The notes below the pieces were generated by a model, which worked only from the letters and a program-made list of their open reading frames with translations, ran no database searches and was not told the origin of the DNA. From assembly GCA_021234155.1 (NCBI GenBank), contig JAJEKV010000470.1, positions 120,306 to 184,305 on the forward strand: a stretch of 64,000 nucleotides of DNA. The letters are read 5' to 3'. The DNA comes from Isoetes taiwanensis. Lineage: Eukaryota; Streptophyta; Lycopodiopsida; Isoetales; Isoetaceae. Shown here in pieces: positions 56,501 to 64,000 of the stretch. The position numbers and the translations under genes are program-made. Every line of letters starts with the position of its first letter. Positions within the stretch are counted from its first letter, which is position 1.

Positions 56501-57900
56501 CATCCGCGGTTTGGGACTTCCACCCTATCGATTATCCACTCAGTTTTCGTCTTTGCAAGAGTTCTTTGAAATTCCGGATCATGATTCATACATGGAGCGG
56601 CAAGAGCAATGCGTGATATCAGGAATGTAAAGGCGGCACAAATATATGATCACGTGATGAGCATGCTAGAACAACCAACACCAAGACAACTTTGTGTTTA
56701 TATATGGGCAAGGTGGTGCTGGGTAAGACCTTCCTCTTGAATGCTATATGCTTGAAAATTAGATCTCATCGGAGGAGTTGTGGCGCCTTGTGCAACAACA
56801 GGGGGTTGGGTGGATTGTTGTATCGGTGCAAAACATCGCATAGCTTATTTGGATACATTTGTTGATGATAATGTTGGAATTGAGTCAATAATCAATCCGA
56901 CATCGCTGCTCCTTATAGAAGCCGAGATGCCATCATTTGGGACGAGTTCCCAATGGCCAGTTCGCCATCATTTGGGACGAGTTCCCAATGGGCCAACAAG
57001 GCGTCATAGAATCGATAAATACCTTGCTCGGCAAATTTGTGGAAACAACCTTCCATTTGGTGGAAAATGTTTTATTCTTCTGCTGGAGACTTTAGACAAA
57101 TAAGCCCCATTGTCCGGGGCGGGTAGACAAGCTACTTTTGAAGCTTCCATCGGGTCCTCCGCACATGGGATGCATTCATTATATACAAATTAGATCAACC
57201 AATAAGGAATGCGGTAGATTTGGAGCTCGTTGGATGTGTAACATCGGTGTTAGCGGTCATGTGATCTGATTCGTTGACATTGTTCGGACAACAAATAACA
57301 TTGGCCGATGCTCGTGAATTCTTATTTCCCTAGTGATATACTCTCGCCGCCTTCATTATGTCAAAAAGAGCTTTTCCTTTCTCCTTTAAATGTATATGTT
57401 GATGACTTTAATAAGTCTATCCTAGATCGTCTAGTTGCATCGAGAGGTAGCTCCATGCGGAAAATGACCAAGTGACCAATAGCTCCGGTGGGCTTTAGAA
57501 AACGACTTCCTTCATAGTTATGATCATCCAACGCTCCCCAAACATGCATTGCACCTAAAAAGGATCAATCGTCATCTCATGAAGCTATTGGATAGAGACA
57601 AAGGTTTGGTAAAAAATGCGAGTAGTTGTCCATGAACTTCATGAGAAGTATGTCCTTTGTTAAATTGTTGGGGTTGATAATGTATCTGGCGATTACATCC
57701 ACCCAATCTCTAGAGTGGACTTCTTTTCATCAACCACGAAATTCACCATTCACCATCCATCCGTCAATTGCCATTGAGACTTGCTTACTCAACAACATTT
57801 CCACGGTTGTCTTGGACTCACACTTGACAAGATAGTTCTAGATTTCCGGGCCGGATGTATTTGCACATGGGCAACTTTACAGCTCTCACGAGGATGGGGT
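53510..57900 (+). pseudogene. Helitron Rep-helicase (RepHel) pseudogene
   Basis: All parts of a plant RepHel are found in order. First comes a charged N-terminus (EELKRLKRNEYQRRWYARLS, 53535). A zinc-finger region follows (CIYCGARF at 54188, then C...CN...F.CFHYLPEVPL). HWYIYDESDEDTDM comes next (54474), then the helicase-like domain, QYPLLYPPRALGWSQD (54781) and EEEKLNFLASESLYEM (54950-55000). The Rep HUH box GLPHGHIV has its HGH at 55344-55352, and the twin-Tyr segment YLYTYIYKG is at 55681-55707. YLSSAKMAW and CLPIHLE lie at 55780-55865. The Pif1 helicase follows: a broken Walker A (GQGGAG/GKTFLLNA, 56708-56745), CATTG, WDEFPMA, and the C-terminal TLDKIVLDFR plus FAHGQLY (57820-57885). Rolling-circle nuclease residues survive but many frameshifts prevent expression. 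Element ends (5' TC, 3' hairpin and CTRR) were not resolved. Confidence 0.92.
56929..56995. repeat. 35-bp tandem duplication over the Helitron Walker B motif
   Basis: GCCATCATTTGGGACGAGTT followed by CCCAATGG starts at 56929 and again at 56964. It duplicates the codons for AIIWDEFPMA, so the helicase Walker B box (DE) is present twice and the frame changes. Confidence 0.92.
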
Positions 57901-60900
57901 GAAGGGAGGATGTCTTATCTTACATAATAGTGATAGTCTGTTGTAACAACAGAAATGTTGTTTTTAGAGACTGCTCCTATGAGAGCATTGTGATTGGCGA
58001 ATTCCTACGCTAAAAAGCAGAATCACTATTTTTGATTTTTATGGGATAGTATATGGTTGTGGGGAATCAATGCTAAAATAAATATGTTTTTTGAATCTAT
58101 AAGAATATATGTTTTAGAATGTCATGATATCTAGTTGTAACCTTGGATATTAATGTACATGGGTATTGGATTTTAAATAAATAATGATTGGTTCTTGGAT
58201 ATTAATTTTTGGTATGTCGAATTTAATTTTGAGCTGATTTTTTGTTTATTCGTGATTTTTAGAATTGAATATTTTAATGCTCATTTCTTAGATTTTAGGA
58301 AGTATTTGGACTTGCTCATTTCTTAGATTAATTTCTTGGAAGTATCTGGACTTACGCTATATATTATAACTTTTTCTATTCAGAACTGTTGTTCTAAAGA
58401 TTGGTATTGATTCAGTATTGCTTTCCTGTAAATGATTAGAATAGAATATCGGTTCAATTCTTATTAAGTATTAGTTGTACGTTTGTAAGCTTGGATACAT
58501 CTATGTAAATGGGTATTGTATACTAAATAACTATTGGTTGTTGGACATTGATATTACATTAGCAATATTTGAAGAGTTGCTAACATATTTCTATTATGCT
58601 CATAACAAAAGTTTTTGGATAAACCAGTCACTCGATTTGAACCTCCTGAGAGCTTTGCCAAAGGCTCCCCGAAGACATGGCCATTGCAAAGGGTATTTTT
58701 AGGCATGCTTGGATCTGGAATGCAAAATCTGCGACAGAAGACTTCTGATGAAGACCACTTGAGAATGTTTTATTGAGAGCTTTAATAATAATAATATATG
58801 AAAAGAGTCTAGGGATTCAACTTTAATATCGTGTATCTTGATATTTCAATTCTTGCATGCACTGAACATAGCATGATTGAGGTTTAATCCTTTGTTTTCC
58901 TTACAGAATGCTATTTTCCTTTGCACCCAAATGCTAGGATGATTGAATGAGACTTGACATTTTTCTTGCTACTTACTAATTGCGTATAAATTGGTATTTG
59001 CAGTAGTTGAAAGTAAATAAGGTAGTTTAAAGCTTTGGATTATCACATAAAAGTCTTGAGCATTAGAATGGTAGCAATTATATTTAAAACATTTTACTAT
59101 CACGGGTTCTATAGATTTTCATGCTCCAAGTATGGGAGAAGGGGTGAGATTGAAGAAGAATTAAAAAGAAATTAGTTGCTTTAGACATTGCAATTTCGAC
59201 TTCATGTGTAATTTTTTTTTTTGTTGTTGTTTATTGACTAGATTGTTGAATAACATTTGGATAGATAAAAAGGTTTTACCAATTGGCCCGGATTGTTGAA
59301 TAGCATTTGGATAGATAAAAAGGTTTTACTATTTTTCTTATTCAAAATAGAATCCGTGTACTTTGATGAAAAGCCATTTAAACCTTCAAATTAAGTAGAT
59401 TGCATTAAAGAACTTTTATTTGCAGAACTGATGAAAAAACAACAAGATAAATGAAAACAAAAGGATATGCAGGGAAAGCAGATAAACCAACAGGCCCTCG
59501 GGTGCACTATGAAGAAATTAATTTTGGGATGGTGATCCAGTCCTCTCATTTTGATATTGAACAATCAACATCTTCAAATTACCAAAGGACTATGAGTCAT
59601 AAATGCACAATAGGGCATGCCGATTCAGATGGTTTATTCTTAGAAAAGTTACCTAGATATCTATGTTACATGTAATGGCCATATTGCAATTTTGATTGCT
59701 TTTTTGAAAGTAGCATCCCAAATATAACATCTATAAATTTGATTGAAAAAGTTCAAACACGTGAGGTGAACGAAATTAGATGGAACCTAAAAGGAACTTA
59801 CAACCTATTCCACGGCTATTTGCAACTTTGGAAGTCCATTTTTTAATTGAAAAATAAGGATCCTAATAAGTACAACGTGCAAAATAATTATAGAATTTGG
59901 TGGCAATGCCATTAATTTCTTTAACCATGTGTTCCCCATAATTATTTGGCGGTAAGAAGGCCACAATCCTTAACACGAGGTTACACTTTTGTAGAATTTG
60001 TTATTGTTTTCTAAGGGGATCACGAAGGGAATCTCACATTAGATCATTCACATTGGGTATGTTTTTTGCGATTGTATGTTTGTATAATCTTAAGCAATAC
60101 TTGCGGTATCTTGGACTCTAATAGATTTCTTCAAAAACTTGGGTTATACTTCCTAATGTATGTACATTGACTTCATACACCCTCTCGCGGTACAAATACT
60201 TGTAAGAAATATAAATATTCCTACATGTCTTTTATTGTTTCTAACATTGCATAAAGATTTAAAGGCTTAATATTATAAATAAAAATAGATGCTTGTGGAT
60301 TATATTTGTACTTGTATTTTGTCTCTTTATTATCTCATCGGTCATGGTAAATGTTATGTGCATTTTTTGCTGCAAGATCATAAACCCTTGTATATAATGG
60401 CATAGCTCAAATATGCGGACCAGATATTTATAACCAATCGCACTTGAAGTTGAGTCATAAGTTCTTGGCCAACTATGAGGTTAAATTTGGATGTAAAAGA
60501 AAATTTTATGCACAAAAATGTCGAAGAATGTAAACAAAGCGCAAAAAGCTGCAGATTAAATATAGTTTCGTAAATAACTATGATCCATGTATCTTAGTAC
60601 TATTCTTGATCAAGAAAATAAACTTGCATAATCATTATGGAAGATCACATTAAGAAAAGGAGTTCAATAAATTCCAATTGTCGGGATGCATAAAATGAAG
60701 AAAACAAATATCAATGAATATGATGTTGTTTCATAAATTTTTCAGATGCCTCTCTGCGATAATAATAAAATAGAATACAATAGAATACTATTTTAATGTC
60801 ATCAAACTATGGGGTCAATGGAAGATGGAAGACAAAGTATTACCACCATAATTATAGTTTTGAAAGAAAAAATGTTTATCCGTTATTGAACATACATTGC

Positions 60901-62450
60901 TGGCCAAATACATTTTAAGATCAATTGACAAATTAGAAGAATTAGTTTTATATCTTTTGGATAATCTTTTAGCATTTTATGTTCCTTGTCTACCACCAAA
61001 GCTGCTGTTAAATTAACATATATATGTTTATCTTCATTGGGGACTCACTAAGGGAGATTTATCTCTTGAAGTTTGTGTGCCCTTGTGTGAGGTGATATTG
61101 GGAGAGAACTATAGTTCCTCCAAGAGCTTCATAGGTTACACAATGGATGCCACTTTAAAAGCAATAGAATGATTGAACTTCTTAGGATTGTCCCGATTAC
61201 ATGATGTTGGCTACTTCTTGATGTTCTCCTAGTAATCTAGACCAAGAGTTTTGTCAATTTTGTGGGTGAAAAACACATGCTAACAATTGGATTAGAACAA
61301 TATCATGAATTCTTTGAAGCACACTAGATGGGCTACTACTGAAATAGGAATATATTTCTAGTGATTGAGGACACACTAGTTCTAGAAACGAGATATATCA
61401 CCAGTTGGGGGCGCTTTCGAGTTGCATTGAATGTAAGGTTATTAGGGGCAAGACCACTGGCTAGCAATGATGTGTATTGTGTGAGTCATGTTTCCAATAG
61501 GATCTTTGCCAAGGTGGCATGTTGTAAAAAAATCTCTTTTCTTCTTAATGAGACCATTCCATATTAGATGAATGGAAGTAGGTTCACAATGCAATGTTGC
61601 TCGAAACGTTCTAATTATTTATGTAGTATTGCTCAAAAGTTCTAGTGCTCAAAAGCTCTAGTCTTATAAAGATGAACGATTATGCACTCATTAAAAAAAA
61701 AAATTTGGTGGAATGAACTTGAAGCAAGACTTGCATTGTTTCTGAAAAATAAGCTAGGAGTCACATGCGATAATAGATGAGTCATACGTAATTTCTGGTA
61801 AGTGCAACTAACATCTTAAAGATATAGGTGAGTATGTTCGAGCAAGACAAATGGACCAATATTTTCACATGTTAATGACATGTGAAAGAGATACTTTATT
61901 TATGAGACTATATTTGTGCAGGAGTTTTTTTAATGGTTTGAAAGTAGGCAATTCATTCTAGAATCCCGTTATTTCCCTTAGAGCATATCTACAAAAATCT
62001 TTTGCTCATTTTCCTTTTGTTCATGGTCTAAAACCAATGTTGGTTCCTTCTCTTTTTTGGATGGTTGGCCACAATTGGGAGGATCATACTATAGAGGCAT
62101 CAGGCGAAACTGTGCAGTCGTATTGAATAGTTTTGAGTCTAGATCTAGCAGATGAAAGGGCCGTTGGAACCACTAGTTCTTTGAAATAAATCTTGTTCAC
62201 CTAATTTTCTTACATTGATGTAACTCAACAAACTACCCACAATAAATTTGGCCAAAAATGGGGAATAAATTTGATTTTTGTATGATTTGCATACAACGAT
62301 CAATAGTACCAATTTTTATTTTTAGTACTGCAGCAAAAGAATTAAATTAGCACTTTTATCGTCCACGAAAGCCAGATGCAAAATAGGTTCAGGTGCTGCA
62401 CAGAGTGGGGCAATGGTTCAATTTCTGCCAAAAATAATTGGAGGGTATGA
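57901..62450. other. AT-rich stretch without recognisable genes; small duplications
   Basis: About 4.5 kb with only short frames. GATTGTTGAATAACATTTGG plus ATAGATAAAAAGGTTTTAC is repeated in tandem at 59241-59280 and 59291-59330. A looser duplication links 58133-58210 with 58470-58550 (AGTTGTAA..TTGGATA...ATGTA..TGGGTATTG). CTCATTTCTTAGATT recurs at 58280 and 58316. The 3' end of the Helitron should lie shortly after 57900. Confidence 0.6.
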
Positions 62451-62520
62451 TCAATGTGGTTATTTTTAAAAGATAGGCCAAGAGCAATATGGGCCACCCA
62501 TGGAATATCTTATGTCATGC

Positions 62521-62684
62521 CACGTGTTCTGATTTGAGCCATCTCCAAAATTGGCTAGAGATAAAATGCACGTCTAAATCTGGCGTCCTTAGCAAGCTGG
62601 GGCCATCATTGTATGCCACGTTGTGCACGGAGCTGGAAAGGGTCCCATTTACCGGGCAGCGGATAGGGCGTATGGCCAATCAGG
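62521..62684 (+). promoter_or_regulatory. Candidate promoter of the terminal + strand gene
   Basis: A palindromic G-box CACGTG at 62521-62526 and a CCAAT box (TGGCCAATCAGG, 62673-62684) lie ahead of a pyrimidine-rich leader (CTTCTCTGTACCTTCTCTC, 62757-62775). This arrangement is typical for a plant polymerase II promoter. A TATA box was not identified. Confidence 0.4.
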
Positions 62685-62759
62685 TTAAACCTTTCTTTTA
62701 CTTGCCAGAGTAAAGTCAAGAAAACATGGTGGCCTTTTCTTTGGTTTAAGAGCTCGTCT

Positions 62760-63342
62760 TCTCTGTACCTTCTCTCTACCCTGTTCTTCCGTCAATACCA
62801 AAACATAACATCCCTCATGCATTTCCGGCATACTTCAGGAGCTTGAGAACCACGCTTGCCTTCAATGCTCTTTTTCTATTCGATTTCAGTTTTCTCGGCG
62901 TCAATATTTGAATCTCTTTGTGTTTTGGCTCAATTTTTCTTTTTCGACTCTTAAGCCTCATCCAGAAGCTTGCATGAGCTTATATCAGAGTAATTTGCCA
63001 AGTTTTTTGTACTGTCCTATCAATCAGTACTTGGCTGATAATTTGGTAAGTTTAGCATTTTTTGGTTTTGCCTTCGGAATGTTCAAATGCCCTTTTTTTT
63101 GTGGTAATCACGGCATTTTGTGAATTCCTCTAGAATAATAGCAATCTCTTCAATTAGAGATTCTAGATTCGAAGATTTCAATCTTGAAACTAGACAAAAC
63201 ATTATTTCAAGATTGGTTTGACAGAAGTAAAAGACGTATGATCTACTCTAGAATAATTGGCAACAGGAAAACTTGAAGAGCTGCAATAGTCCATCTTAGA
63301 ACACGGTATCTGTAAGTACTTTCTGTAAATAGCTTATAGCAG
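62760..63342 (+). other. Probable 5' leader exon and intron of the terminal gene
   Basis: A possible leader exon ends near 63042 at TTGGTAAGTTT, a good donor. An AG at 63341-63342 precedes the next ATG. The frame inside the leader (62908-63123) is not convincing as protein, so I treat it as untranslated. Confidence 0.35.
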
Positions 63343-64000
63343 TTAATATGTCTTCGGCATTCAAGTCGACCACCCAGCGGAGCCAAATAGGCCGTCTGGT
63401 AGCAACAAGGGCAGCTCGAAGGTCCCAAAGTTATACAGAATTTTGCCAAATCCTTATCTGATTCTGTCAACTCAGATTCTAGTCTATCCTCTGTTGATCC
63501 ATCCCCAAAAATTGTGAAAGATAAGAGCTCAACGGTTGCCAGAAGGGAAGGACTAGTACAAGGGATTCAGATGTGGAAGAAGATTCTTCTACAAATGCTG
63601 CCACAGGAAGAAGGGGTCGATCTTCCAGCCGAGTGGCAGATAGAAGAAAAGGGTATTTAGAACCCACCATTGCATATAGAGGAAGATCGACAAGCCGGGG
63701 TCCTGAGTTTTCTAGCAGATCCGGACCAGACACCCCAAGCAGTTATTCTTCTTCTGATACATTTTTTCTGGAAGAGGGCGATCTTCACAACCAGCTTGGA
63801 ACAGCAATACCGCTGTAGAAAATTCCCGAAGAGGGAGGTCCGTGAGTAGAGGTCAGAGACAAGGGATTACTACTCTACAAGGGGAAGATCTTCCAGCAGG
63901 GCAACCTTCTGTGGAACCAAAAGGAGGCAACCTTCCTGTGGAACCCAAAAGAAGGCAACCTTCTGTGGAACTAGAAGGAGGCAACCTTCTGTTGAACCTA
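63343..64000 (+). CDS. Ser/Arg-rich protein, 5' part, runs off the window; several frame breaks
   Basis: The first ATG after a CAG acceptor is at 63348: MSSAFKSTTQRSQIGRLVAT then RAARRSQSYTEF. The sense continues in other frames as AKSLSDSVNSDSSLSSVDPS, RTSTRDSDVEEDSSTNAATG, RRGRSSSRVADRRKG, YRGRSTSRGPEFSSRSGPD, RRGRSVSRG and RGRSSSRA, then QPSVEP repeats. Shifts fall near 63441, 63548, 63811 and between the repeats, each explicable by one base. RGRS-x-SR blocks and acidic Ser stretches suggest a disordered phosphoprotein; a plant family of unknown function beginning MSS.FKSTT with RGRS.SR blocks comes to mind, but I cannot confirm it. Either a young pseudogene or a live gene read with base-calling slips. 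The 3' part is outside the window. Confidence 0.45.
63901..64000 (+). repeat. Tandem repeat encoding QPSVEPRRR-like units, 27-bp ideal period
   Basis: CAACCTTCTGTGGAACC-type units start at about 63902, 63928, 63956 and 63982, with spacings 26, 28 and 26 bp. The ideal coding period would be 27 bp (nine residues). One unit has an extra C in CCTTCCTG. The repeat continues past the right edge. Confidence 0.8.

Overview
The window reads as nuclear DNA from a land plant with a large, repeat-rich genome. One gene is convincingly intact: a three-exon light-harvesting chlorophyll a/b protein of the Lhcb3 type (29375-30678, + strand). Lhcb3 is a land-plant protein reported missing from Pinaceae and Gnetales, so the host is unlikely to be an alga or a pine. 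Remains of DYW-type PPR genes and a DIRS-like retroelement fit a fern, lycophyte or other non-angiosperm better than a typical flowering plant. A fern is my best guess, but that is inference.

Layout. 1-4215: four copies of a ~1.1 kb tandem repeat that continues past the left edge. 4.38-6.49 kb: a small CACTA-like DNA transposon holding a pyrimidine tract, three tRNA-like tandem copies and a GACGC-rich end. 6.5-13.2 kb: a LINE scrap, a minisatellite built on a 16-bp palindrome, a broken Copia fragment, and a ~70-bp inverted repeat bracketing 8.1-12.9 kb. 15.7-17.4 kb: a decayed PIF/Harbinger pair (Myb/SANT-like protein plus transposase). 18.7-24.5 kb: a 5'-truncated LINE on the minus strand with a clear 15-bp target-site duplication, itself interrupted by a hAT-like transposase gene. 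25.6-28.8 kb: two PPR pseudogenes in opposite orientations. 29.2-30.7 kb: Lhcb3 and its promoter. 31.9-35.8 kb: a DIRS-like element with reverse transcriptase and tyrosine recombinase remains, cut by another LINE. 35.9-36.2 kb: TGTGCA repeat. 38.8-40.4 kb: CACTA transposase remains. 41.0-43.5 kb: an almost pure pyrimidine block containing an ~0.9 kb tandem duplication. 44.9-51.0 kb: a second LINE on the + strand, pierced by a tiny LINE insertion and followed by a short LINE copy with its own target duplication. 53.5-57.9 kb: a Helitron Rep-helicase pseudogene. 57.9-62.5 kb: AT-rich, no gene seen. 62.5-64.0 kb: promoter-like sequence and the 5' part of a Ser/Arg-rich gene that runs off the right edge.

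Most of the mobile-element coding sequence is broken by stops and single-base shifts, while Lhcb3 is clean across all three exons. The genes do not form a pathway. The window is a single photosynthesis gene embedded in layered transposon insertions whose relative order can be partly read from nesting and target duplications.
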